A stretch of 64,000 nt of DNA from Labrenzia sp. OB1. GTDB taxonomy: Bacteria > Pseudomonadota > Alphaproteobacteria > Rhizobiales > Stappiaceae. The notes below the pieces were generated by a model that was not told the DNA's origin, searched no databases, and saw nothing but the letters and a program-made list of their open reading frames with translations. This document shows, in pieces, positions 9,158 to 16,995 of the stretch. Position numbers and translations under genes: made by a program. Where the stretch lies: NCBI RefSeq assembly GCF_001624695.1, contig NZ_JSEP01000013.1, positions 62,001 through 126,000 on the forward strand, written 5' to 3'. Every line of letters begins with the position of its first letter. Within the stretch, counting starts at the first letter, position 1.

Positions 9158-10780
9158 CTAGCGTTCCATTTCTTTATGGCGAGGTGTCTTCATCGCCCTT
9201 TGCTTTGAACGCTGCTGAGTTCCCTCAGTGCCTCGCATAACTCGTCCACCGATCTGCCGGGGGATTTCGACGCGCTGAGCAAGTCGAGCAAAACCTCGTT
9301 GAAGGCCTGCTGCGAGCTGATGGACCTGTCGAGCAACGTCTCGAGTTCGGTCAGCCGCTCTTCTAGCAAGCCGGTCGAGCGCCTTTCCAATTGTTCCAGC
9401 TGAGCGGTCGAATGTTCGAAGGCGTTGGTCAAGCGTTCGACCAAGCTTAGCAACCCGCGCTCGAGCGGCGTCAGGGTTTGTTGGGATGGCAGATTCGGTG
9501 CGGAGGGATTGTCGTCTGTCATGGTGCTCTACTCGGTTAGGTGGCAGGAGAAATTCCCGTCTATGTCCCGGCAACGCTCGTACGTGCCGGTTTTCGTGTC
9601 GAAGATCAGGATGGGAAAGTCCGTGTAGGTTGTCTGATTGAAAGCCGAGGCGATCAGCGCCCCTCTCAAGTGGTTCTCCAGGAACAGGACCCCGCCGAGG
9701 GTCAGGACGACCGAGACCAGGACCGCTGCCGATAGTTTCAACAAGCGGTTCTTCGCTGCCAATCTCTCGTTTTCCGCCATGCTTATTTTCAGCTGATGGA
9801 TCTGTTCCTCGCTCGACCTCAAGTGCCTTTCTAAGGTCGCGCTCAGCTGCTCCTGGGATGAGCGGATATCTTTGCTGATTGTAGAGCCTGCGCTTTTCAA
9901 CATGCGCTCGATATTTGTCTCTGAGGTCTGAAAGGCTTCGAGCAGCGAGGCGTTCTGATCCTGGTGCGCTTGCTCGATGGTCTCGCTCAGCCGCTCTCTC
10001 AGCGGTCTTCTCTCTGGTCCAATCTGCATGAAAAATGTCTCCCTTGAGCCGCCAGCGGGTGCCGCTGTCCGGGTCCTTGACTGTGAGATAGGTTTTGCCC
10101 TGGCGGGGCAGTTCGAAGCCGGCGCCTTCAAGCGCGGCGACCATGTCCGGCCGGGACGAGATCTGACCGGCGACGATCAGGTCTTCCAGCCAGTGCTGGA
10201 TGTCTTCGCGACCTTGGGCCCGAAGTTTCTTCTCCGGTAGCTGCTTGATGTCCTGTGATCTGGCCGGATCCTGTGGATCGGCCCAGCCATGCTCCTTGTT
10301 GAGCATGTCGCGCAGGCTATCCATCGCCTTCTGATAGCCGGGCGGGGCGATGTTCAGGCTCTTGCCGGAAGTCAGCTCCATGCGCGGCGTGCAGAAATGC
10401 AGTTCCACGCGGCCCTCATGGCTGTGCCGGACCCAGAGCATGTGCACCTGGTCGCGATCCAGACCGGCGAAGGCAAGCTCGTCGAAGGCATCCATAACTG
10501 CCTGCTGCTGCTCTTCGGTCGGATGATCGTCCCTATCGAAGCTGATCACGCCCGCCCGGTACGTCCAGGCGTGCGGGCAGGCGTCGATCAGGGCACGAGT
10601 GTGGTCCGGGTTGCCCGCCAACACCTCCGGCAACGGATCGCGGCTCTTCATCAGCGGGACGCCAGCATCGTCGCGGATGAGATCGCGATTTCCGTCGTAC
10701 GCAAGCACATGAGAGGCGATCAGATAATCGACCGGTGCCGCGCCGCCACCCTTGCCACTGCGGAACAGCTTAATCAGCAT
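9158..10780 (-). CDS. ColE1-type (MOB-HEN) relaxase
   Basis: 540 residues. The relaxase nicks oriT and pilots the strand into a recipient. Tyr19 (VDYL) sits where the catalytic tyrosine of ColE1 MbeA sits. The metal motif reads HSHEGRVELHF, giving His119, Glu126 and His128 in place of the usual H-E-N triad. A downstream TSGKSLNIAPPG segment is also typical of the family. The C-terminal ~260 residues are Arg-rich and of low information because two other genes are encoded there in another frame. I chose the ATG at 10780, which overlaps the mobC stop (10770) by 11 bases; an ATG 10 codons upstream lies deeper inside mobC. Mobilisation needs a helper type IV secretion system, and none is in the window. 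Confidence 0.85.
   Translation of the reverse strand: MLIKLFRSGKGGGAAPVDYLIASHVLAYDGNRDLIRDDAGVPLMKSRDPLPEVLAGNPDHTRALIDACPHAWTYRAGVISFDRDDHPTEEQQQAVMDAFDELAFAGLDRDQVHMLWVRHSHEGRVELHFCTPRMELTSGKSLNIAPPGYQKAMDSLRDMLNKEHGWADPQDPARSQDIKQLPEKKLRAQGREDIQHWLEDLIVAGQISSRPDMVAALEGAGFELPRQGKTYLTVKDPDSGTRWRLKGDIFHADWTREKTAERAAERDHRASAPGSERLAARSLSDLRDKYRAHVEKRRLYNQQRYPLIPGAAERDLRKALEVERGTDPSAENKHGGKREIGSEEPLVETIGSGPGLGRPDPRRGPVPGEPLERGADRLGFQSDNLHGLSHPDLRHENRHVRALPGHRREFLLPPNRVEHHDRRQSLRTESAIPTNPDAARARVAKLGRTLDQRLRTFDRSAGTIGKALDRLARRAADRTRDVARQVHQLAAGLQRGFARLAQRVEIPRQIGGRVMRGTEGTQQRSKQRAMKTPRHKEMER
9190..9522 (-). CDS. MbeD/MobD-like mobilisation protein nested in relaxase gene
   Basis: 110 residues, encoded wholly inside the relaxase gene in another frame. 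The sequence TPLERGLLSLVERLTNAFEHSTAQLEQLERR matches the style of MbeD/MobD proteins: a short leader followed by a single long coiled coil (residues 18-95). It starts 6 bases after the stop of the MbeB-like gene (9529), so the two small genes are coupled. In ColE1, mbeB and mbeD are likewise nested in mbeA, and MbeD is known as an entry-exclusion or mobilisation accessory factor. Uninterrupted length, coiled-coil pattern and matching gene order support it as real. Confidence 0.7.
   Translation of the reverse strand: MTDDNPSAPNLPSQQTLTPLERGLLSLVERLTNAFEHSTAQLEQLERRSTGLLEERLTELETLLDRSISSQQAFNEVLLDLLSASKSPGRSVDELCEALRELSSVQSKGR
9529..10029 (-). CDS. MbeB/MobB-like coiled-coil membrane protein nested in relaxase gene
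   Basis: 166 residues from the ATG at 10029, which is preceded by a strong AAGGGAGA ribosome binding site 9 bases upstream; an earlier in-frame ATG at 10131 lacks one. Residues 10-90 form an amphipathic coiled coil. A clear membrane segment follows at 97-117 (LKLSAAVLVSVVLTLGGVLFL), with a short tail holding two cysteines. ColE1 MbeB stabilises the relaxosome and links it to the membrane, and the same role is inferred here. The gene lies wholly inside the relaxase gene in another frame, so 501 bases are read twice. Confidence 0.7.
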   Translation of the reverse strand: MQIGPERRPLRERLSETIEQAHQDQNASLLEAFQTSETNIERMLKSAGSTISKDIRSSQEQLSATLERHLRSSEEQIHQLKISMAENERLAAKNRLLKLSAAVLVSVVLTLGGVLFLENHLRGALIASAFNQTTYTDFPILIFDTKTGTYERCRDIDGNFSCHLTE

Positions 10781-11231
10781 GATCGGCATCCTGCTGGTGA
10801 TGGCTGGCAAGCAGGGCCGCCATCTGGCGCTCGATGCCGATCAGCTCCGCGAGCAGCTGCAGGCCGTCGAGCTGACGCATGTCGCCGGCCGCCTGGGCGG
10901 CGTTCACGGCGCGGGCGATCTGGTTCAGGTTGGTGCCGATGCGGCTGAGCGCCGTCACAAGCTGCGGATCGACCTGCGGAGTGGCACGGCGGCGCGAGGC
11001 TTTGATCAGCCCCAAGGCTCCGCGCAACAGCTCCGAGACGGAGATCTTGTCGGCGGCGGCGCGGCGCTTGAGATGTCTCTTTTCCTCGGTCGTACAGCGC
11101 ATAACAACCGTCTCGGCGAGACGGGCCGTTTGCGGTCTGGAGGGGTTCGAAGGGGAGGCCTGCCGCCCCTCGCAAGGTCCTGTGTCGTATGACACGGGTC
11201 GCCTTGCTCTTGTCAGATCCGCCGCAGTCAT
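10770..11231 (-). CDS. mobC: Plasmid mobilisation relaxosome protein MobC
   Basis: 153 residues. MobC helps the relaxase open oriT. The N-terminal half carries a ribbon-helix-helix-like region (VVMRCTTEEKRHLKRRAAADKISVSELLRGAL), and the family hallmark LSRIGTNLNQIARAVN lies near residues 95-110. The ATG at 11231 overlaps the rep stop (11228) as ATGA, and the stop overlaps the relaxase start, so rep, mobC and relaxase form one coupled unit. The first 20 codons hold an inverted repeat and a TCCTG motif that may be part of oriT. Confidence 0.85.
   Translation of the reverse strand: MTAADLTRARRPVSYDTGPCEGRQASPSNPSRPQTARLAETVVMRCTTEEKRHLKRRAAADKISVSELLRGALGLIKASRRRATPQVDPQLVTALSRIGTNLNQIARAVNAAQAAGDMRQLDGLQLLAELIGIERQMAALLASHHQQDADHAD
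11179..11198. promoter_or_regulatory. Inverted repeat, candidate oriT segment
   Basis: The arms CCTGTGTC and GACACGGG pair at 7 of 8 positions around a GTAT loop, inside the 5' part of mobC. The left arm overlaps GGTCCTG, which resembles the CCTG core of P-type nic sites. Position near mobC and the relaxase gene fits an oriT, but no nic site can be proven by reading. Confidence 0.3.
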
Positions 11232-11986
11232 GCCGCTTGCCTACAGGCTGCTTGCGAGGCCGATCGGTGTGCAATTGCCGGCAGTCGGTTCAGGAAATAC
11301 GACAGGCAATCCTGCTCTTTGTCCGAGTCCGCTTCCGGTGGCCATCGGCCGGGAAGCTGGTATCCGGATGAACCGTTCACGCTGGTTGCGAGATTGAACC
11401 GCGCCAGGTCGGGCAGGGTCTTTTCGGAAAGCCAGGCGTTCCATTCCTCGACCTGCCGGGTCTGGTTTTTTGGAAGAACGACGACGGGAATGGAACGGCG
11501 AGGAGCCGCCTCCGCGCGCGCCTCACGCGCGTTAGGTTTTTTATTTATTTCTTTCTCTAAGTTTGGTGGACAGATTTGACCGCCTTCGCCGGACACATCT
11601 GACCGCCTTTCGGGACAGATCTGTCCGCCTTCCGACCGGGCAAGGGGGACAGATTTGTCCGTCTTTTCTCGAAGCTCTGAAGCCTTTAGGATCGAGGCGT
11701 CGGTAGGGCGATACTCCGTATTGTGCCCGACACCATTCCCGCGTTGAACGCCAAGCCAGCCACCTTCTTCAAGATCGCGGATGGCACGCTGGATGGATTT
11801 GACACTCTTGCCGGTTGCTTCGGCAATGGTCTTGTAGGACGGCCACGCCTTCTCGGTGTGGCCGTTTACATGTGCGGTCACGATATAGAGCGCGACGCAC
11901 TTGGCATTGTCGTTGATATTGGCATCGCAGCTCAGCAGACGCAGCCACTGAAGCTTCACTTCCCGGAACGGACGGCGCTCGCTCAT
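11228..11986 (-). CDS. HTH replication-initiator-like protein containing iterons
   Basis: 252 residues from the ATG at 11986, which has GGAGG 5 bases upstream. Residues 15-95 form a winged helix of the HTH_36 type (DNAKCVALYIVTAHVN, then WPSYKTIAEATGKSVKSIQRAIRDLEEGGWL). A linker at 105-150 contains the repeated peptide GGQICP, which reflects four DNA repeats. The C-terminal ~90 residues form a separate domain (VEEWNAWLSEKTLPDLARF). This layout of DNA-binding domain, repeat-coded linker and C-terminal domain is that of lambda O-like and small-plasmid initiators. Its position directly before mobC fits a plasmid rep gene. It could instead be only a regulator; biochemical identity is inferred. 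Confidence 0.65.
   Translation of the reverse strand: MSERRPFREVKLQWLRLLSCDANINDNAKCVALYIVTAHVNGHTEKAWPSYKTIAEATGKSVKSIQRAIRDLEEGGWLGVQRGNGVGHNTEYRPTDASILKASELREKTDKSVPLARSEGGQICPERRSDVSGEGGQICPPNLEKEINKKPNAREARAEAAPRRSIPVVVLPKNQTRQVEEWNAWLSEKTLPDLARFNLATSVNGSSGYQLPGRWPPEADSDKEQDCLSYFLNRLPAIAHRSASQAACRQAA
11531..11666. repeat. Four iteron-like repeats and AT-rich tract inside rep: putative oriV
   Basis: Four copies of a ggacaNaTNTGnCCGcc unit begin at 11568, 11591, 11613 and 11647, spaced 23, 22 and 34 bases. The third copy holds a perfect palindrome GGACAGATCTGTCC. Immediately on one side, 11531-11566 is AT-rich (ttttttatttatttc), a candidate DNA-unwinding element. Repeats plus AT-rich tract inside the initiator gene is the design of the lambda origin. 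Confidence 0.55.
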
Positions 11987-12456
11987 GCGTGCCTCCAGAG
12001 ACCCGCCTGGGCGGCAATTTTGCGTGAGGTAGAGCGGCAAAATGGTGGGACAACGGCTTTTGTAAGCCATTGAAATCCTTTAGGCAGGTGTTTTGTCCCA
12101 CACTTCGCTAAGCTATTGATTTTCTTCAGTTTGGCTAGGCCCTCCGGGCCCACCACTCCTCTTTTGAGGTGTTGATTTTCCTGCATGTTTTCTGATCATT
12201 CGCCAAAGAGTTCGTTCACTCTCAGGGATTGGGAAATCGGAGGGTATCAGATGGCAATCAAGCGATTGTTCAATCTGTTCTCATAACGTTTGCAAGTTGG
12301 CCAAAATCGCAGCTTCGGGCCCTTTGGGCCTATTCGCGCAGATAGACGCTAAAGTCAGATCGGTATCGCAACGGGCTGTGTATGCTGCAGAAAACCCAAC
12401 TGGCCTTTCTTGTGGCAGGCATTTAAGCTTGCCGTTTTCAGGGAAAGCTATTTCGC
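11987..12456. other. Intergenic region between rep-like gene and LacI gene
   Basis: About 470 bases with no supported gene. It should hold the rep promoter on the minus strand and the LacI promoter on the plus strand. Short GC-rich palindromes occur (GGGCCC at 12148 and CGGGCCCTTTGGGCC near 12318). No integrase, tRNA end or long direct repeat is visible. Confidence 0.4.
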
Positions 12457-13488
12457 GTGTCATCAAAATACCCAAAACAGCAACCGACAAGTGTAAAGGA
12501 TGTCGCGAGACTTTCAGGCACGTCGCTTGGAACCGTATCGAGAGTCCTGAACAAGAGCTCCTCGGTGAGCGCGAAGGCGCGCGCGCAGGTCGAGAAGGCC
12601 ATCGCGGAGCTCGGGTATGAGCCAAATGCCGGTGCACGTCAGATGCGCAGTGGACGCAGCGGGCTTGTCGGAGTCCTGCTGCCCAGCCTCGATGTTCCCT
12701 TTTTTGGTATTCTGGCACAGGGACTCGAGCAGGCCTTGTTTGCCAATGGCTATCACTGTCTGATCTGCAATACCGAGGAGAATGTGGACAATGAAAAGCG
12801 ATATATATCGACCTTGATTGGCCAGCAGGTGGATGGGATTATTGCAGCTGCAGTTGCAACCACAGAGAATTTCAAGCGCCTGTCGGATCAGAACATACCC
12901 ATCATTGCCGTTGACCGTTCGCCAGACGGAATCACGGACAATCTTGTGTCAGTGGATCATCAAGAAGGTGGGCGGCTGATGGCCGAGTATCTGTTGCGCC
13001 TGGGGCATCGCCAATTTGGCATTGTCGCGGCCCCCACCCATTCGATGCCCATCACCCTGCGCCTGAAGGGGATCGAAGAGGCTTTGGCGGAACACGGGCT
13101 CAAGCCGGTCAGCGTATCGCTTGGAGAAGAGCATAGTTTTGATGCCTGTTTTGCCCTTGCGCGCAGCGTGCTGGCGCACTCGCGGCCAACCGTGCTTATT
13201 GGAACGACCGACATTGCAGCGATCGGGGCCATCCATGCGGCCCATGAATGCGGTCTGCGCATTCCGCAGGATATTTCGGTGATTGGCTTCGATAATCTGC
13301 CTCAGAGCGCCCATATAATTCCGACATTGACCACGGTGGAGCAGCCTATTTCCTTGCTGGGAGAGTTATCCGCAAAAATGCTGTTGAACAGGATCGACCC
13401 CGTGCGGTTCGTGCAGCCGGATCTTTCGCAGTTGAGCTTACGAATTATCGAGCGTGACAGCACGGGTGTGGCTCCGCAAGTCTTATAG
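12457..13488 (+). CDS. LacI-family transcriptional regulator
   Basis: 343 residues with a GTG start, preceded by AGGGA about 12 bases upstream. The N-terminal helix-turn-helix reads SVKDVARLSGTSLGTVSRVLN (residues 12-32), with a hinge near 50-60. A periplasmic-binding-protein-like effector domain follows (VGVLLPSLDVPFFGILAQGLE through FDNLPQSAHIIPTLTTVEQP). It is convergent with the sugar operon, overlapping the mutarotase gene by 6 bases at the stops. It is the obvious repressor of that operon, whose head carries a perfect LacI-type operator at 21712-21727. The inducer is presumably the imported sugar or a phosphorylated intermediate. Confidence 0.9.
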   Translation: MSSKYPKQQPTSVKDVARLSGTSLGTVSRVLNKSSSVSAKARAQVEKAIAELGYEPNAGARQMRSGRSGLVGVLLPSLDVPFFGILAQGLEQALFANGYHCLICNTEENVDNEKRYISTLIGQQVDGIIAAAVATTENFKRLSDQNIPIIAVDRSPDGITDNLVSVDHQEGGRLMAEYLLRLGHRQFGIVAAPTHSMPITLRLKGIEEALAEHGLKPVSVSLGEEHSFDACFALARSVLAHSRPTVLIGTTDIAAIGAIHAAHECGLRIPQDISVIGFDNLPQSAHIIPTLTTVEQPISLLGELSAKMLLNRIDPVRFVQPDLSQLSLRIIERDSTGVAPQVL

Positions 13489-14457
13489 CGCTGCGACGGA
13501 AATGCTGTAATTGGTTGTGAAGGGGTGATCTGGCGTCAGCGTCCGGACTGTGCGCACCCCGGCCCTTTGCAGCGGGTTATCCGCCGCTGAAACTGAAGTC
13601 CCCAAATCAAATGCGGCGCAAACCGGTTCGACGCCAAGCGCCCAGTGCCGCCCGTTCCATGGTGCCGCACTGCGCCCACCATTGCTGATCCACAAAAGAA
13701 GCGATGGAAACACCTCTGGTTCCCAGTTCAGCGTGACCCGGTAGTTTTCCACGTGGTTCTCGAGCGAGAACCTCCCGTCGCTGCCGGTGAGCAACAGGAG
13801 TGTCTCGGATCTTTCGGGGTAGGGCAGGGCCAAGGGATCAAACCCGAGGCCGGTTAAATCTTCGATCCGGAATGGCGCGGAGCGGGAGAACGCAGGCATG
13901 CCGCCGGTGTCTGCGGGATAGCAATAGACCTGATCATGATCCCCCGGGCACAGCCGTGCCTGACCCGTTTCCGGGGGCAGGCGAAACACCGGGTGCACCC
14001 CAATTGGCAAGGAGGCTTCTCTGCGCATATGAATGCCGAGGCTTATCTCCACCGCCGCCTTTCCGCTGACCCCGCGAACTTGCCGGGTCAGATGATGGAC
14101 CGGATCGCTTTCTGGATAGGTTATCTTTGCCTGCAGCGCGTGTGATCCGGCGGAGGAGATTTCCCAGTCATGATTTGCGGCAAACCCATGCGGCCAGGGG
14201 TCGGGCAAGGGGGATAGGCCCGACCAGTCCCCGGCAAGAGGTTCCTTTGGCGCCATGCCAAAGGGTACACAAGGCCACTCGCCACTCAGGCCGGCCAGGA
14301 GCGGCGGGATGTTCCCGGGCAAATCTTCCCCTAGCCACGGGGCTTTGTGCAACGGTGCGACGCGGCGCCCGTCCGGCAGGTCAACCTCAAGCTCGGCCAG
14401 TTTCGCCCCGCATCTGGCGAGCCGGGCGCGCCCGCTATCCCAGTCCAGCCATGTCAT
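13483..14457 (-). CDS. Aldose 1-epimerase (galactose mutarotase-like)
   Basis: 324 residues of the beta-sandwich mutarotase superfamily. The active-site acid/base region is visible as IGVHPVFRLPP (His near residue 173). Conserved LENHVENYRVTLNWEPEVFPSLLLWISNGG and ALGVEPVCAAFD segments follow, the latter holding the likely catalytic Glu. It should interconvert alpha and beta anomers of the imported sugar before isomerisation. It is the last gene of the operon, its start overlapping the permease stop as ATGA. The exact sugar cannot be read from the sequence. Confidence 0.85.
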   Translation of the reverse strand: MTWLDWDSGRARLARCGAKLAELEVDLPDGRRVAPLHKAPWLGEDLPGNIPPLLAGLSGEWPCVPFGMAPKEPLAGDWSGLSPLPDPWPHGFAANHDWEISSAGSHALQAKITYPESDPVHHLTRQVRGVSGKAAVEISLGIHMRREASLPIGVHPVFRLPPETGQARLCPGDHDQVYCYPADTGGMPAFSRSAPFRIEDLTGLGFDPLALPYPERSETLLLLTGSDGRFSLENHVENYRVTLNWEPEVFPSLLLWISNGGRSAAPWNGRHWALGVEPVCAAFDLGTSVSAADNPLQRAGVRTVRTLTPDHPFTTNYSISVAAL

Positions 14458-15419
14458 CTGCGATCAATGAAAAAGTTGATGAACACCGCGCCGAGGATCA
14501 GCCCTCCCTTGATCACCTGCTGCACATAGGGATTAAAGCCCCACAGGGTCATCGCATTCAGCAAAACGCCCAGAAACAGCACGCCGATAAAAGCGCCCCA
14601 GATCGTGCCCTTGCTGCCAAACAAGCTGATCCCCCCAATGATCACGGCAGAAATCACCTCAAGTTCGAGTCCGCGCGCGATTGTCGGATTGCCCGCATTC
14701 ACCAGCGAGGAATAGATGATACCCCCTGTTGCTGCGAAGACGCTGGTCGTCATCAGACAGATGGTCTTGGTGCGCCAGACGTTGATGCCCGACAGGCGCG
14801 CAGCCTCCATATTGCCCCCGACTGCATAGATCGACCGGCCCAGAGCGGTGAAATTGGCGATCGTGAACGTGATGACAAAGGCGATGGCCAGCAGGTAGAC
14901 CGGAACGGGAATGCCCCAAAAGCGGCCCGAACCGATGACATAATACCAACTTGGGAAGCTCGAGATCGGAACGCCGTTGGTGATCAGGTTGGCCAGCCCT
15001 GCCAGCGTGGCCATCATCGCCAACGAAGTGATGAAGGTTGGCACATTCACCAATTGCCGCAACTTGCCCGACAAAAAACCGACCGAGGCCGCAAACAGCA
15101 GCGTTCCGGCAAAAGCCGCAATGACTGTCCATGCGGCGGGTTCAAATGCGTTACCTGCCAGTTTTTCGACGATCCAAGCGGTCAAACAGGCGGAAACGGC
15201 AACCATGGAACCCACGCTCAGGTCAATTTCGCCGACTATAATCACAAGCGCCATGCCAAAGGCGATCATGCCCGGCACCGCGATATTCCGCAAAATATTC
15301 AGTTGGTTGTTTATCGAAAAGAAGCCCTGTGCTGTCGTGGCAACGATCACATATAACACCATCAGGATGATCAGCATCGAATTGCGGCGCAAAAGAGAAA
15401 TGAATTTGGTGCGGCTCAT
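14454..15419 (-). CDS. Ribose-type sugar ABC transporter permease
   Basis: 321 residues, about 8-10 membrane segments, of the RbsC/branched-chain permease superfamily. The family signature GEIDLSVGSMVAVSA lies near residue 60, and GGISLFGSKGTIWGAFIGVLFLG forms the C-terminal coupling region. The ATG at 15419 has GGAGAG upstream and overlaps the ATPase stop as ATGA; an earlier in-frame ATG lies inside the ATPase gene. It forms the channel for the importer with the ATPase at 15416-16927. Only one permease gene is present, so it probably acts as a homodimer. Confidence 0.93.
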   Translation of the reverse strand: MSRTKFISLLRRNSMLIILMVLYVIVATTAQGFFSINNQLNILRNIAVPGMIAFGMALVIIVGEIDLSVGSMVAVSACLTAWIVEKLAGNAFEPAAWTVIAAFAGTLLFAASVGFLSGKLRQLVNVPTFITSLAMMATLAGLANLITNGVPISSFPSWYYVIGSGRFWGIPVPVYLLAIAFVITFTIANFTALGRSIYAVGGNMEAARLSGINVWRTKTICLMTTSVFAATGGIIYSSLVNAGNPTIARGLELEVISAVIIGGISLFGSKGTIWGAFIGVLFLGVLLNAMTLWGFNPYVQQVIKGGLILGAVFINFFIDRR

Positions 15420-16927
15420 GCATCGCTCTCCGGTTGGTTTTTGGAAACAGCCATACAAGCTGCGTAGATGTCTTTTGTGTCGAGACCTTCATTGATGAAG
15501 TCTTCCGCGATATGGCCATCGCGCAAAACAAGGATGCGATCGCAGCATTCGGTCAGGTCTTCCAATTCGGTAGAAACGACGATCGAACTGAGACCTTCGC
15601 GTGCCTTTTCCCAGATGAGCTCGTAAATCTGCCGCTTTGCCTGCACGTCGACGCCACGGGCAGGCTCATCAAACAACAGAATTTCGGGGGCGTTGTTCAT
15701 CCAGTTGCCAACAACGATCTTTTGCTGATTGCCCCCGGACAAAGACGACACCGGCAGCATCGGATCACCCGCCTTGATGTGAAGCCCGGCAATCTGAAGG
15801 TCGACAAATGGCCGTTCACTGGTGTGGCTGATCCAACCCTTTGGTGCGATCCGGCCAAGTCCGGCAAGGCAAAGGTTGGCATGAGAGGACAAAAGCTGCA
15901 CCAGGCCGGAATGCTTGCGATCCTCGGACGTATAGCCGATCCCCAGAGCCTTCATCGTTCGGATGTCGGGCCGGGTCACCACCTGACCGTTTACGGCGAT
16001 TTCACCCTGGTCGGGCAGGAGCGCGCCGAACAGGCAATGCAAAAGCTCAGTGCGCCCAGAGCCTAACATGCCCGCAATGCCAAGAACCTCGCCTGGGTAG
16101 AGATCGAAACTGACGTCTTCGAAATGAGGCGCAAGCGCGAGATGGCGAGCGCTCAACACAGGCTCGTCCCGTGTTATCGTATGAACAGGACGCTCAAGCG
16201 GCGGTAAATCGCCAAACATCATGTCAAGGATCACAGACGCGCCGGCGTCCTTGATCGGGACTGAATCCACAAACTTGCCATCCCGGATCGCGGTCACGGT
16301 GTCCGCGATCTGGTCAAGTTCAGACAGCCGGTGTGTGATATAGATGATGGTGACACCAAGGTCGCGAAGGCGGCGAACCAGGGTAAAAAGTTGCCGAACC
16401 TCGGCCTGGGCCAATGCTGACGTGGGTTCGTCCAGTTGAAGCACCTTGGGGCGAAAGCTCATCGCCTTGACGATTTCGACCATTTGTTGCTGGCCGACCG
16501 AAAGATCCGCGACACGGGTATTGGGCGCAATGTCCAGCCCACCGATCTCTTCAAACAGGTTCGCGGTGGTGCGGCGCAGCTCTGCCCAATCAACCAGACC
16601 CGTGCGTTTTTCCGGCAGGCGGCCAAGGAAAATATTCTCTTCCACAGACAATTCAGGTACGAGGCTCAGTTCCTGATAGACGGTTGCGATGCCTGCCCTT
16701 TGTGCTTCACGCGGGTTAGAGAAAACGATCTTTGCGTTGCCGATGCCGATCGACCCGGATGTCGGCTGGATCGCGCCTGACATCATCTTGACGAAGGTGC
16801 TTTTGCCCGAGCCGTTCTTGCCGATCAGTGCGTGAACCTGGCCTGCCGCAAACTCGTGCGTAAAACCATCCAGCGCCTTGACCGAACCGTAATGCCTGGT
16901 GAGCTGATCAAGGATCAGATTTGTCAC
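15416..16927 (-). CDS. Sugar ABC transporter ATP-binding protein (RbsA-like, two NBDs)
   Basis: 503 residues with two nucleotide-binding domains in one chain. NBD1 has Walker A GKNGSGKST (residues 36-44), signature LSVGQQQ near 142 and Walker B VLQLDEPTSAL near 162. NBD2 has a degenerate Walker A region (GMLGSGRTE), signature SLSGGNQQK and Walker B ILLFDEPARGVDV, as is usual for this family. It powers import with the permease gene that overlaps its stop. A strong hairpin separates it from the upstream binding-protein gene, which should lower its expression relative to the binding protein. Confidence 0.94.
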   Translation of the reverse strand: MTNLILDQLTRHYGSVKALDGFTHEFAAGQVHALIGKNGSGKSTFVKMMSGAIQPTSGSIGIGNAKIVFSNPREAQRAGIATVYQELSLVPELSVEENIFLGRLPEKRTGLVDWAELRRTTANLFEEIGGLDIAPNTRVADLSVGQQQMVEIVKAMSFRPKVLQLDEPTSALAQAEVRQLFTLVRRLRDLGVTIIYITHRLSELDQIADTVTAIRDGKFVDSVPIKDAGASVILDMMFGDLPPLERPVHTITRDEPVLSARHLALAPHFEDVSFDLYPGEVLGIAGMLGSGRTELLHCLFGALLPDQGEIAVNGQVVTRPDIRTMKALGIGYTSEDRKHSGLVQLLSSHANLCLAGLGRIAPKGWISHTSERPFVDLQIAGLHIKAGDPMLPVSSLSGGNQQKIVVGNWMNNAPEILLFDEPARGVDVQAKRQIYELIWEKAREGLSSIVVSTELEDLTECCDRILVLRDGHIAEDFINEGLDTKDIYAACMAVSKNQPESDA

Positions 16928-16958
16928 GGTGACCTACCTTTGAATTGCGGTATTGGTC

Positions 16959-16989
16959 TTGCAAGGGGCCCGGTGCGGGCCCCTTGCAA
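16959..16989 (-). terminator. Strong intra-operon hairpin downstream of binding-protein gene
   Basis: Arms TTGCAAGGGGCCC and GGGCCCCTTGCAA pair perfectly over 13 bp around a GGTGC loop. It begins just after the binding-protein stop and has no clean U-tract, so it is more likely an attenuator or an mRNA-stabilising 3' structure than a full terminator. Confidence 0.75.
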
Positions 16990-16995
16990 ATGACG

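Noticed and set aside
12442-12453. GAAA-GCTA-TTTC inverted repeat just before the first LacI gene, considered as an operator
   Set aside because: Lacks the central CG spacing and differs from the perfect operator at 21712; too short to support.
8782-12456. Search for direct repeats or an attachment site bordering the plasmid-like module
   Set aside because: No repeat of useful length seen by eye on both sides; no integrase or tRNA present.
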